Positions 21,036-32,531 of a stretch of DNA of 64,000 bases are shown one piece after another. The DNA is from Krasilnikovozyma curviuscula (Eukaryota > Basidiomycota > Tremellomycetes > Cystofilobasidiales > Mrakiaceae). The stretch is taken from NCBI GenBank assembly GCA_014825775.1, contig MVAQ01000014.1:1-64000 (forward strand), written 5' to 3'. A program made the translations under genes and the position numbers. The notes under the pieces were generated by a model that saw nothing but the letters and a program-made list of their open reading frames with translations, had not been told where the DNA came from and ran no database searches. Numbering within the stretch: the stretch's first letter is position 1; every line of letters starts with the position of its first letter.

Positions 21036-21890
21036 TCATAGCAACTCAAACGACAGCGTGACCCCACTTTGAGCAAATGTCTCCTTGATCCTTCTCACCA
21101 ACGGATCCGGCACATCAAGCACGTACCCAACCACATGCAGCTTCTTCACCGATGCCGGAAGGTTCGCTTTAAGATCGTCATAAGTGTATTGTTCTTCTTG
21201 TCGGTGCTGGTGGTATGGTGGTGATTCGTCGACGATGAAGATAGTGAGTGATTCAAGGCAGGGGAGGGACGAGATGCTGAACCCGCTGGTCAGGGAGAAC
21301 TCTTTGATCTCCTCATAGTCAGCCGTGAGCCGCTTTACGTGTTGAAATTTTGTCTCGGGCTGAACACCGTCGAAGAGGGCGCTGAAGGCATACATGACTG
21401 AAGGTGAAGGTTCGAGGATCGACGAAAGGGCAACTTCTTCCAAGGAAGGTGTCAGTTCGTGGAGGAGTTTTTGAATTCCGTTATAGGCAATCCTGAGATT
21501 GAAGAATGCAGGGTGAATCCTTAGTGTTCTCAAGTTTGGGAACTCCTTCATTGTGAAGACCAGTAGTTCTGAGAACTTGACAGGTCCACCTTCGAACACT
21601 TTGACCCATTTCAACTGCTCTCCCCACTCCGGTCCAATATCATCAGGATCAGTCTTCATACTGTTGACATTGAAGTTGAAGTTATACAGGCTAGTGTAAG
21701 AGTTTAGATGAATCTCTTCGTACAGGTACTGTGTTCCTATTTCTCTGAAGGTGCGACAAGCCAAGACGACATTCGCGCCACTACGGGTTGAAGGCTCGAT
21801 GGCAAGTGAGAGGATTGGGTGAAGTATTTCGGTGGGCAGGTCGAGGAGTTGGAGAGATAGTCTGGGAGGAGAATTCGGTTGCGGAGGCAT
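21036..21890 (-). CDS. F-box-like/LRR family protein, copy 1
   Basis: Single exon, 284 residues. Residues 15-50 are F-box-like: LQLLDLPTEILHPILSLAIE then EPSTRSGANVVLACRTFREI and GTQYLYEEIHLNS. The rest has leucine-rich-repeat character without a regular period (FPNLRTLRIHP, LEEVALSSI, LESLTIFIVDESP). F-box proteins present substrates to SCF ubiquitin ligases through Skp1; the substrate is unknown. It is the closest relative of the copy at 22789-23710, which points away on the other strand. Shared strings include DESPPYH, TADYEEIKEFSL versus TIDYEEIKEFYA, and both are 284 residues long. Two more members lie at 44597 and 49766. The family resemblance is seen directly; the F-box assignment is by pattern. 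Confidence 0.75.
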   Translation of the reverse strand: MPPQPNSPPRLSLQLLDLPTEILHPILSLAIEPSTRSGANVVLACRTFREIGTQYLYEEIHLNSYTSLYNFNFNVNSMKTDPDDIGPEWGEQLKWVKVFEGGPVKFSELLVFTMKEFPNLRTLRIHPAFFNLRIAYNGIQKLLHELTPSLEEVALSSILEPSPSVMYAFSALFDGVQPETKFQHVKRLTADYEEIKEFSLTSGFSISSLPCLESLTIFIVDESPPYHQHRQEEQYTYDDLKANLPASVKKLHVVGYVLDVPDPLVRRIKETFAQSGVTLSFELL

Positions 21891-22788
21891 TGTGTCTTTT
21901 GGGCTACCACCAGAAGAACGTAAAAAGTGAAAAGGCTTCCTAAAAGATCACCGAATAATTTTACAAAGGTTTATGATCTGAGAGCGTTCAAAGATTGTCG
22001 TAGTCGAAGAGTAATGACGCTGTAGTAACAGCCAGTCGCGTTTTTCTGTTCTTTTTTACCAAAGGCAGCACTGTCTAGCTGAAGATTGAACCAAGCCCTA
22101 CAAACAGTAAGTAATGATACAGCATCTAAAACACAGCGTCATAACACACACCAAGCAACAAATTTTGACTTCTCAAACCAATTAAGTAATCACCCAGCTT
22201 CCCTCTTCCTTCCCCTCTGCTGCATAGATGACAAGAACGTCAGCCAAGACACAAGGTAGCTTCAAGACCTCTGTCACACTTACTAAGGAACTTTTGGTTC
22301 GTCAGGGTGGTCGTTGAAGGCTACAATTTTCTCTCCTCGTGAGGGTCTTTGTCATACAGGTCGTTGGCTGTGGCGAGGAGGAGGCTCTCGCTCGTGTGCG
22401 TGCACGTCTGAGCTCGAAACCACAATGACCTTCAGTGAAATCCAGAGAGAGGATTGAAGAGACATTATGTGAGTATGAATGAGACTGTTTTCACCTCTGT
22501 TGTCGAAAACAGGGTTGACTTTATCATGTTTTCATAGAGAATTGGTGTTGACAGCTCTCTGCTAGCTCGTGTGCTGAAGGAGATACAGAAAAGTAAGACT
22601 AACCTAAGAGAACTCAGAACAAAGTAACTACTAAATTCCAATACTGAGCTCACCTTGCTTTCCCGTTGGATTAGGTCGTGGGTATTGGAGAAGAAGCCTG
22701 ACATCAGGTAGGCGAATCAAAGAACAGCTGTATGCTTCGACACTCGGACTTCAGCTCTTGTAAAATAAGAAACAAAACAAACAAATAA
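21891..22788. other. Shared upstream region of divergent F-box-like pair
   Basis: About 0.9 kb separating the starts of two related, divergently oriented genes, so it holds both promoters. Small frames here (for example 22465-22704, minus) have no recognisable content. Confidence 0.5.
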
Positions 22789-23710
22789 ATGAGCCCAACA
22801 AGTATGTTATGTATGAGCATCTTTGAAAGCTGGCCTTTCTTAACACTGACACCATCCACCTTGGCTAGTATTCCCAGAAAATGTGTTTCCTTCACCTCAA
22901 CCAATTCACATCTTTGATATCCCAAACGAGATTCTCCATTCAATCATCTTACTCTCGGTCACCCCGTCAACTCTCAGCGGCGCCAACGTTTGCGCTACAT
23001 GTACCTTGTTCAACCACTTGGGCACCCAACATCTTTACTCCGAACTCAACTTCACGTCCTACAAAAGCCTGTTGAGCTTTGACTCTACTAGTCTCTCCGC
23101 CAGCAATGAATGGAAATCAAAGTTAAAATTCGTTAGGCGCTTCGAAGCTGGAGATCTCCGGTTTGAAGAGGACCTTACATTCACCCTCGCCGACTTCCCA
23201 AACCTCAAGTCCCTACAACTTCACCCGAGCCTCTTCCACCCCAAGAAAGTTTACGGAGGCTTGCGGAACCTACTCACTGGCCTTACGTCCTCTCTCGAAG
23301 AACTCAAACTCTCATCTGTGTTCGAAACAAAGCCTTCCATAATGTACCCTTGGCACGCAATGTTCGATACTGTCCAGCCTTCGACACTACTAAAAAATGC
23401 TAAGAAGCTTACTATTGACTATGAGGAGATAAAAGAGTTCTACGCTGGCGGATTCAGCATCTCAGTCTGCGAATCTCTGGAATACCTCACTTTGATTGTG
23501 GTTGATGAATCACCGCCGTATCATGAACACCAGCAGGAGATAGAATACGATTATGATATGTTCAAGATGAGGCTTCCGACGTGTTTCAGGAGGTTAAGGA
23601 TCGTAAGCTACGTTGCTGATTTACCTGGCTGGTTACGGGAGAGGATCAAGACCACTTTTAGAGGTAGCGGGTTTGAAGTGGAATTTGAGATCCTCGACGA
23701 TTGGAGATAG
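22789..23710 (+). CDS. F-box-like/LRR family protein, copy 2
   Basis: The main reading frame has no ATG of its own. A 13-nt first exon (22789-22801, MSPT plus one base) with a GTATGT donor, a CTGAC branch site and a TAG acceptor joins in phase to 22869-23710. The product is 284 residues, exactly the length of its divergent partner at 21036-21890, which supports the join. Content: IFDIPNEILHSIILLSVTPS, GANVCATCTLFNHLGTQHLY, LANFP-type leucine repeats (TLADFPNLKSLQLHP, LEELKLSSVF, LEYLTLIVVDESP), and a C-terminal RERIKTTFRGSGFEVEFEIL matching the partner's RRIKETFAQSGVTLSFELL. Likely an SCF substrate adaptor or a derivative that has lost Skp1 binding. Confidence 0.72.
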
Positions 23711-24093
23711 CAGCTGAGCTGTGTGTTGCTAGTGGGTCACTTCAGTTCCCTCTTGTGTGCTTGCTTGTCTAATAGAACTCCTTTGTTTTGAAACATTGGC
23801 GACGTTGCAGTGTTCTTCCTCTCGGTGAGCTCAGCACAGTAAATGCTGTGACTGACCATATTGATGCTGGAGATTTTTCTTCGTAAGTTCATTCTGTTTG
23901 AAGGGAACCCGTTTCATAAGCTCCAGCCGCCACCTGGTTGCTCTCGCTCCCTTTACAGGCCACAAAGCTGAGCTCAGCACATACCTTTCTCTCCTTCCTA
24001 GGTTCCTCCCCACATCCATCTCCATTATAGATATCTATTCATTCCTCCCATCTCTTGTGGATCTTTTTTATCTCGGATCATATCAATTCGAAT
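23711..24093. other. Intergenic
   Basis: Between the F-box-like copy 2 and the NTF2-like gene. CT-rich just before the next ATG; no gene seen. Confidence 0.45.
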
Positions 24094-24693
24094 ATGAGTC
24101 TCACTGAAGCCCAAGTCACCACTTTCTTCGAACCTCTGATTCACGGTGACATCTCAGCGTTCTACGATAAAATGACAGATGACTGTGTTGTTGTGGTCTC
24201 TAGCCCAGTCAAAGACATCAATAAATTTGGTGGAACGTTCAACGTAAGTTTCCAGGTCTGCTTGCATATCTGTGGGTGTTGCAGCTGACGTCGCCTTTCT
24301 TTTGTCTCTCTCTCTTTCTCCTACATCCTGGGCTCTTTCTTTTTAATCGGTTTATTCGTTGGAAAAAATCAGAACAAACAAGACCAATTCGCCAATTGGG
24401 AACCCTTCCACAAATGTTTGGCTGGTCCACCTGTTTTCACCGTCACCTCCGTTCTGGTTTCTGGCTCCAAAGCTGTCGCTGAGGTTATCTTCAAGGGTGT
24501 CACCAAGAAGGATGAGAAGGCTGTCGAAGTCCAGTACATCATCTCTCCAGACTATTTGTCATGAGATGGTAACTGATCTGTCTCTGGTTACAGTGATGCT
24601 TGGGTCATGGATTTCCAAGGTGATAAAGTCGTCAAATGTAATGTCTACACCGACTCAGCTCTTCTCAATGACATTGTTGAGAAAAACCTCTAA
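24094..24693 (+). CDS. Small NTF2-like (SnoaL-fold) protein
   Basis: Three exons (24094-24243, 24373-24533, 24594-24693) encode 136 residues in one frame. The pattern is that of a single-domain SnoaL/NTF2-like alpha+beta cone: an N-terminal helix ending HGDISAFYDKMTDDCVVVV, a central strand set (VFTVTSVLVSGSKAVAEVIF) and the closing AWVMDFQGDKVVKCNVYTDS, typical of ketosteroid-isomerase-like proteins. Members of this superfamily include isomerases, dehydratases and simple ligand binders, so no reaction can be named. No signal peptide or membrane segment. The third exon is joined by phase with a GTACAT donor, which is weaker than its neighbours. Confidence 0.75.
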
Positions 24694-25459
24694 ACTCTCG
24701 TCCCACGGTGGTTTGTAGCGCTCTGACGATTGGGGCTAGATTCGAAGTATGCAAAGGTCTTACTTTCTTGTGTGGAACTGGCCTTATCACTGGACGTAAT
24801 TTCTTGAATCGATTTTTCTTACTGGAAGATTCTGTTGTGATTGCGAAAGACTGCAAAACCTTTGTCCCAGCTCGATTACCCGCTGTTCGCTGCCCTTTGC
24901 GCTATCCTCTGCCACTTGCAATGACCAATCAGTTGTCAAATCTCTTGACCTGATAGAAACATCTGCTTTCCCAAATTCTGTTCTGATGCCAATTCTTCAA
25001 CATGATTGGAAGGGTAGTGAGCTCTAACGTGCTCAACCCACTCAGTTTCCCTATTCCTTCCAGGCGCTTTCCTTTCCCTTTTGGTGGAATGCTTTTGTAG
25101 CTGTGACCAATGATACCTGTAATGAACGTGTGACCGTGGCCAGAATGTGTTTTCGTATCGATCGCGTCGCAAATCAGACGGGAGGCCATTAGATGGGGCC
25201 TGCAACACCGAGAGGCTCCGCTAATCTATCGTCTTGAGATTGATTACTTGAACTGATACTGGAGGGGGAACGAGCACCCCAATCAGAAATTGATGTCACC
25301 TTCCTGCCGGCGTGACGAAATGAATCATTGTATAGTGAGACCCTTATTCGCCACAAATGATCTTCACTGGTCGTCGGTCTCCTCTGCATCGCTTAGTCCT
25401 TTATCGAACTCCCATCTACCATCCTCTCTTTGATTATCAACACCAGCAAGGTTACTATC
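24694..25459. other. Intergenic, 0.8 kb
   Basis: No supported gene. Two overlapping minus-strand frames near 24929-25208 have no recognisable motif. Confidence 0.45.
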
Positions 25460-27847
25460 ATGTTCTCTCGAACAGCAGCAGCAGCCTTTTTGCTCCTGCT
25501 CGCCTGCTTGACGACTCTGGCCTCTGCAGCCTCGTTAGAGTATTCAGCATTCGTCAATCATTGTGAGCGACCTAACCTCTAATCCCCGTAACCACTGACT
25601 GATCTCTCTTCATGTTTAACGTCAGTCTCCTCCAATGATTCGTCCCACGAAGTTGCCATGGCCCACTCGATCCAGTCGCTGCACCCAAACCTGACCTTTG
25701 TCGTCACTAAACTCTCGCCCTTACAGTTTAACCTCCAGAGTTTCGCTGCCAACTATGCTGAGAACCAGGCCAAACTTACCAAGGTCGCTGGTGCACATAG
25801 CTTGAGCAGGAAAGTGTATTACCCCAGCGAGCGTAGGAGAGATGGGCCTGGTATCGTAGGTGACGACGTCGTATTTGGAGAGTTTGACCTTGTTTGGAAA
25901 GATACTATGGAATTCAAGGTGTATGTCACTACAGTACGTCCGTCCTGCCTTCTGTTGTGTTCCCGCACCTAGTCGACTAACGTATCAAGCCTATTCAACA
26001 CGCAGTGGTTCTCACCTTACTATGGGCCGACCGTACAAAGTCACTTCGTCACCAATGAGCCAGAGTCCACAGTCAATGATCTCATATTAGCCGTATCGTC
26101 TTACACTCAAGATATCCGTGAAGCCATCCTCGTGTTCGATCAGAGCCGTAAGTCCCCTTTCCCGAAATATCTCGAGTTTCTCTTTCTGAATTACTGCTCT
26201 CTATTGCGATTAAGGATGGATGCCGGATAAGGAGCTTTGGAAGTCTGTTCAGAAGGTCAGTTGTTGCGCCGTGCGGCTGCTATCGGGATCCGCAACAACA
26301 AAATGATTCTCATTATACTTCGTTCTATATCAGGCGTCATGGGACGATGTGATATTAAATGAAACCCTCAAGACAATTGTCAAACATGAATATGAGGCCT
26401 TCTTTGCTGCCGAAGAGATTTACCGGGATCTTGGTGGTGCGTTTTTCATCCTTGAAGTGTAGTTTAGCATCGGACATAGAGATACTGACGATTCTCTGGA
26501 TCCTTTTCACAATACAGTGGCTTGGAAGAGAGGCATCATCTTCCTGGGACCTCCCGGAAACGGCAAGGTAAGCAAAATTCATGTTTCAGTCAAGTGTTTA
26601 CCATCTTTTGCGACCCCGGCCGGGGCTGAAAAGAGTCATATCGGATTTGTAGACCATCAGCTTAAAAGCTATCATGAAAGCTTCGGGTGTACCCACGCTC
26701 TACGTCAAATCATTTCACAGTAAGTCCTCCCTTCCCCTTCCTCCTCTCTCCTCACTGATGCGGACCACATCAAATAGCGTATAACGGCGACGAGCTGGGC
26801 ATCCGGATGATCTTTGAGCGCGCGAGGGCAGAGGCCCCATGTCTGCTCGTGATGGAAGATCTCGACAGCTTAGTAACCGATCAGAACCGTAGTTTCTTCT
26901 TGAACGAGTTGGACGGGCTAGAGGGCAATGACGGGCTGCTGCTGGTGAGTTCATCAAGTTCTTGTGAGATATGGTGAGGATACGTGCTGTGTCACTGACA
27001 TGTGTTCCACTTAAAGATTGGAACTAGTAAGAATAATTCGTATTATTAAAAATGTTTGCCCGTTTTTGCTGATCTGGTCTCAAATTACCTTCCTCTCACA
27101 CCCTTTTACGCAATTATCCAGCAAATCACTTCGACAGGCTCGACCCGGCTCTCTCAAATCGTCCTTCGCGGTTCGACCGCAAGCTTGACTTCCCTGACCC
27201 TTCCACGAACGAGCGCCGATTGTACTGTGTCTACTGGCAGAAGAAGTTATCGAAGAACAAGCTCGTCGAATTTCCGGATGCTCTGCTTGATGAGGTAGCA
27301 CAGAAGACGGAAGGTTTCAGTTTCGCATACTTGAAAGAAGCCTTGTGAGTTCTCTCTTTTTCTCTCTCTGTCACTTCGACCATCTTCTGCCTGAATAAGA
27401 CGGCCACCACTGACCTATGAATTGGCGAAACCTTCATTTAGCGTCGCTGCGCTCCTCACTCTTGCATCGTCCGATTCACCTAACCCACCACCGTTCAAAG
27501 AAGTCCTCTTTGAGCAGATTACCTGGCTTAAAGATCAAATACCCAAGGACTCCGTCAACGGCCTCAATGCCGATGGAGAGCACCTCCCGGAGGCGATGCT
27601 CGCTGTCGACAGCACTGTACCATTCAGTGGTGGGTTGAGAGAAGAAAGAGAAGTCGAAGCATTGATTGGGCAGAGGGGAAGGAATGGTGGGAGTGTTGGG
27701 CTCGCTGGAAGACCAGTCGGCGTGGTGATGGAGGCTCAGCATCACCCAGTGGGGTCAAGGATACGAGATGGGAAGTTTGTTGGAACTGGTGGACGCTATG
27801 TGATCTCGGACTCTAATGAAGGTGTGGGAATGATTGTTCAAGAATGA
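25460..27847 (+). CDS. AAA+ ATPase with N-terminal signal-like segment
   Basis: Eleven exons (25460-25562, 25626-25933, 26006-26147, 26215-26255, 26334-26436, 26518-26567, 26653-26719, 26778-26944, 27017-27026, 27122-27344, 27442-27847) give 539 residues. One AAA domain is present: Walker A GPPGNGK (about 243-249), Walker B CLLVMEDLDS (about 293-302), sensor-1 GTTNHFDRLD and arginine-finger region SRFDRKLDFPDP. The N-terminus has a hydrophobic stretch (AAAAFLLLLACLTTLASAAS) like a signal peptide or anchor. A region before the ATPase (WFSPYYGPTVQSHF, SYTQDIREAILVFDQ) resembles N-domains of uncharacterised fungal AAA proteins. It is presumably an ATP-driven remodeller; neither substrate nor compartment is known. 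Exon 9 is only 10 nt. The C-terminal 60 residues, after LPEAMLAVDS, are not conserved-looking. Confidence 0.85.
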
Positions 27848-28117
27848 TTACAAGTTAGAATTTCGTAAAAGTTGACCAGTTGCAATTGTACCCCGCCACA
27901 TATCTTCCTCATTCCTCAAAGCTCTCGTTGATGCAAGGATATGGCTATAGCCCTGAGTGACCAAATTAGCGAGCTACTTAGCACTAGCCTCCGTTTTGTG
28001 CTGTCTTCTTTCGCCGGCGCACGTACCTCCAACGCCTCCCCCTCTGCGTCGAAATTTTGAAGTTTCGCAGGTGAGCTGCTCTCTGTCCCAATCAACCATT
28101 TCATCCCAACTTCAGCG

Positions 28118-30556
28118 ATGCCCTCGATAACGATCCCGACACATCTCGTGTCGTACTCCCACCCGGTGGCCTCAGGATCTAAACCGTCAAAGACGCACGT
28201 CAAAGTCTCTTCTGGCGCAGGCAAGGAAAGAATTTGCGTGTCGGTCGATGGCCAAGGTGTTTATACTTACAACGTACGTCTCTTTGAAGCCAGCCTTCGT
28301 TAGAATTACGGGCTTACGGGTGTGTTTACTTTTGTGTTTGTCTTTTTGTAGACGAGGTCGTTAGGGATTGTGTCTAGTCAAACTTTCCCACCTGCAACCG
28401 TTTTCTCGACACCGCCGCTGCAGCTGTCGACAGCTGAGGGAAAGAAGAAGTCAATAGAGACGGTTGTCGGAGTACAGGAGTCCAAGGGGAAGCACTCTGT
28501 CTTGTCTTGGAAGGAGGACGGTGAGGGAGTCGCTCTGGGAGAGAAAATTACAGTCTCTGTAGGTGGTTGAGCTCCGCTTCATGAACATCTCTCGACGGGA
28601 CTCCAGTTACTTACCATTCATCATTTTTAGCTGGATCATACGATATCGTACTTACACGGAGTCCCTCATCATCCAGCCCATGTACTCCTCGTATCCCCCA
28701 TTCCTTCCCAGCCGCATTCGTTCCTTCACCTGCCGACCTCAACTCTCATCCCCTGTTCACCTATTGAAGTATCAGCTGCAACAGGTAAACTGATACATTC
28801 AGTAATAATTAACGACAGTCAGCTTGTGGAAGTGTGGGAGTCTGGCTTGGTGAGAGTGTGTACGGTGGATGAAAACGTCGAACATCAAGCGATGGACGTC
28901 GATCAGGTATTACCTGGCAAGCTCAGTCTAAAAGTGGAATGGAGCGCGCGGTCGGATACATTGAAATCGGACGAGAAAGTTTGGAGGGCTTGCGTCAGTT
29001 CAGATGGGACTCATGTCCAACTTTTGAGTAAGTGTAACCATCACACATCGCAGCGCATTGGCTGACCTCGTTCTACACTCATATATAAATCAGCCTCGCA
29101 TACGCACTTGCACACCTTCGCACTATCACCATCACTAGCAGTTCTTTGCCCAGCTCAGACATTCCAGACACCATCGACCCCCTCGCGGAAAACGATTCCC
29201 CTCTCACTCCCTTCACGGCCTTACACACTTTTACTTCACAACTCGACGATCCACCTCCTCTCACCAAAATTTCCAGCTCTCATCACCTCGCTACCACTCT
29301 CATCTACCTCATCCGACGCGGCTATCTACACTATTGGTACTTACGGCGGCTTCGTAGTCGTCTTCCAGTCCAAGGGCAAGACTTCCCTCATGGTTGGCAC
29401 CGTCGACAGGACTGGGTCTGGAACTGAAGAAGGATCCATTGCAGAGAGCATGTTCAAAGGGAGGGCAACGGCGGAGGTACTCGTACCCGCTTTCTCCCAT
29501 GGAATAGGAAGTAAGAGCCCGCATCTGCTCGCGCAAGGTGCGGCTGGTCACTGGGGCAAGAAGCTGGTCTCTAGGCTGCGTGGAGTACAAACTGCAACCA
29601 CCCCGATGACGGAGAAGGGTGATCAGATGCTCAAAATCTTTAACGAGGAGGTTGCCAAGGAGGAAGCTCGTCTCAAAGAAGCTCCCTCAGCCGGTGAAGA
29701 ACTCTCGTTGACATCTGAAATGTCAAAATCTGTGGCCGAAATAATTTTTGTCGACGGTGGGAAGGCACTTGGGGAATATCCACAAGCGCTTGTAAAAGCT
29801 TTGATTCAAAAGAAGATGATTGGGCAGTCGTCCGTCGAAGGGGGCCTGTTTGAGACTTTAAGAGATCGAAGCGACTGGGTAAGTTTTGATCTACTGTAGT
29901 CCTTTTTTGATTACCCACTGATGTGAATACACCTCCTATTATAGGCAAACGTTCTCCACATGATGCTTGTGCGCGTTCCTTCAATTCCAGAATCATCGCT
30001 GTTGCGAACACTCCACCTCCTTATCGACAAACATTCAACCGGAACGACCACCACGACAATGGGTTCTCCTCTCCCAACCATTTCAAGTTACGTTGCTCAT
30101 CTTCTGAACTACCCAGTTACGTCGTCCACCTACCTCGCCTCTTTGAAGACTGAGCTCAACCTCGATGATGTCGTCAAAGTCCTCACTGTACTCGCCGGCT
30201 GGTTCGAAGAGTCTCCCGAGAGCCCAAGAACGCTGCATCAGGTAGTCCCACAGCTTTCGCTCATCCTTGATGCCTGGTTGATCGCATTGCTTTCTCGTAC
30301 CGACGAAACTGAAGTGTTGTTGGACAAGATCGCCAAACTCGTTGAGGCAGAGGTGGGTGTTGTTGAAGTGTTCGAGGGTGTAAGCGGGTTGGTGGCAGGC
30401 GTTGTCAAGAAGGTTGAGAGGAATATTAAGGCTGAGAAGATTAGTGGCGCCAATTTGAAGGGGAAGAAGGGTAAAGGTAACAGAGTTTCGAGGAAGTTGG
30501 GGGTTGACTCCGAGGCAGCTAGTAGCGAGTGGGTCGTTGAGGAATTCGTACTGTAG
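28118..30556 (+). CDS. Beta-propeller protein, possibly nucleolar NOL11/Utp8-like
   Basis: Six exons (28118-28273, 28352-28558, 28631-28768, 28823-29027, 29094-29878, 29945-30556) give 700 residues. The N-terminal half is strand-rich and WD-like without clear WD dipeptides (VSVDGQGVYTYNTRSLGIVS, HPAHVLLVSPIPSQ, AAIYTIGTYGGFVVVF). The C-terminal half is helical (YVAHLLNYPVTSSTYLASLK, LDDVVKVLTVLAGWFEE). A basic GKKGKGNRVSRK stretch lies close to the end. This arrangement is that of the t-UTP component NOL11, counterpart of yeast Utp8, in early rRNA processing. The assignment is by layout and a few patterns, not by a diagnostic motif, so an unrelated propeller protein remains possible. The weakest join is exon 3/4, with a GTATCA donor. 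Confidence 0.55.
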
Positions 30557-30717
30557 GCAGACAATCCATCAGACTAAATTTATTTATCAATCCTAAACTT
30601 GACGCATCAGCAAGATTCTGGCCAAATCACATGAAGTGGCGCTTGATAAGATTGAAGACTCAAAAAATGCTCGCGAGTCAGACCAGCAACCGCTACAGTC
30701 TGCAGTCTGCTGGAGCC

Positions 30718-32531
30718 ATGTTTTCCGACGAACCAGAGGAGCCAGAAGCTGGCACATCCAATCAATCTAGGTCTCCTTTGAACTCAACGTCTGCCCCAAG
30801 AATCCTTCAGCAGGATGATGAAGAGCTCGACGCACCAGGAGAAGACAAAGGACTCGACTACCGACAACTGGCTGCGCTAGCAAAGTAAGGCAATTTCACA
30901 ACTCCTTCACTTGACTCGAGACTAAATTCCTCTTCTGAATAAAGGAAACTTGATCCCACATCAAAAGGAATTATAATCCCCAAAAGAGGCGAAAAAGATT
31001 TCGAACCGTTGGAGAAGGGAGTGAATGTCCAGGAAAGAGCACTTACTGCTAGCAGGACAGCAATGTTCAATGCCTTACGAGGTGTGAGAGGTGGATCACT
31101 GTATGGTCTCTTACTTTACACCTTTCGTGGTCCGAATTTCTGACAGTCTCCTCTCCCTCCAGAAAATCCATTTCACACGCCTACCTTCCACCCCCAATTC
31201 CTTTACCATCATCGTCTCAAACCGTTTTATCAATAAAATCATTATCATCATACCCATACATTCTCATCTCACGTGCAAACCACACCAACAGCATCGGCAC
31301 GTCTGTCCGTGGTCCACCTCCCCCACCTCTCCTTCCAGGCCAACCTAAAATCCCGCGAGAACCTCCCAAAGTTCATCTGTTACCGGAGGAAGCACTTTAT
31401 CTCGTCGAACGGGGCAGTCTCATCATACACTCCGGTGCTGAGGTTCCTCGACTATCTAAAGACGGGTTACCGGAAGATGAAGATGAAGACGAAAAGGACG
31501 TTCAGCTAACGTTACAACAAAGTTGGAGTCTGTTTTTGCCAATGATGAGGAATCCGAAGGAGTACGTTGTATATGCTCAGCTGAAGCGCTTAGGGTACAT
31601 CGTCCGTCGGAATGAGTCTTACGTTCCGCCGGTACTGAGACCACCGATGCCAGTGGTAGAAGATAAGAAGGGTTTAGTAAAGAGCACAGAGGCTAGTATT
31701 TGGCTGGTTGGGATCTGGGGCTTAATGAGGAGGTTCAATGGTGGGTTTAGAAGGTGGTTCAGCGGGCTTTGGATCTCTCAAGTTGTCGTTGGCAATCTGA
31801 GGACGCTCGTCAACCCATTGGCGACTTCGTATCGATCCAAGTGTGAGTACTGTATTAGGCTTTTTTCTTTACACTTTGATACCGACTGCCTCTTGTCACA
31901 GCTTCTTTATTCCGTTCTCTCCGAGTCATCCCAACTACTTCACCAGCAACGATGCATCCACAAAAGGAAGAAGAGAACCCATATCGACCCGTATTTGACG
32001 TTTGGAAGCCAAACTCGACGTTCAAGAAGAGTGATCCTGGACCACCTGATTTTAGAGTTGGTGTGGTTGAGTAAGTACTGTCCTCCAATCTATGATCCAC
32101 CGATATGTTTTTATGAGGTTCTTTTTTTCTAATCTATTAATCTCTCTCTTCTACTCTTTCATAGCGCGAAGGAGTCACCTTTCCCCCCACTTGAATTCCT
32201 CGAACCGATCTTTTCAGACTGCGAACCTCTTTCTGCACCTGCACCACGATCATATGCGCCCAATTCTACTACGAAATCTAAATCTGCTTCCATGCCGAAG
32301 AAGCCTCAGCAAAGTCAACGTCCATCGCCACCTCCTGCACCATGGTGGTCTCGCTACCTAGTCAGTCCTCGCAAGAAGGGAGAACAGGACCTACCAAAAG
32401 GCGCATCTGGTAATTCTTTCCCAGTGCTAAAACAGGGTGATAGGAGCTTCATTCTTGCGGTTGTGGAAGGTGGCAGCATTAGTTGGTTGAGGCTGGGAAG
32501 AGGCGTGTTTGGAGAGTGGGCGATACAGTAG
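30718..32531 (+). CDS. SEN54: tRNA-splicing endonuclease subunit SEN54
   Basis: Five exons (30718-30884, 30945-31100, 31163-31842, 31902-32070, 32165-32531) encode 512 residues. The SEN54 N-terminal domain is recognisable: TAMFNALRGVRG, then LLPEEALYLVERGSLIIHS, LTLQQSWSLFL and YVVYAQLKRLGYIVRR. The C-terminal endonuclease-fold part contains FDVWKPNSTFKKSDPGPPDF, then FILAVVEGGSISWLRL. SEN54 is a structural subunit of the heterotetrameric SEN complex (Sen2/15/34/54), which excises introns from pre-tRNAs; it carries no catalytic triad. Insertions with acidic and Pro-rich runs separate the two parts. The start is placed at 30718 (MFSDEPEEPE); an in-frame upstream ATG-like start at 30631 would leave only 75 bases from the previous gene. 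Confidence 0.9.

Noticed and set aside
22881..23075. ATG-started frame at the beginning of F-box-like copy 2
   Set aside because: It is in the wrong frame; a short upstream exon supplies the start for the conserved frame.
24359..24718. 119-codon frame across the NTF2-like exons
   Set aside because: Runs in a different frame through exon 2, intron 2 and exon 3 of the NTF2-like gene; the alternative frame gives the recognisable protein.
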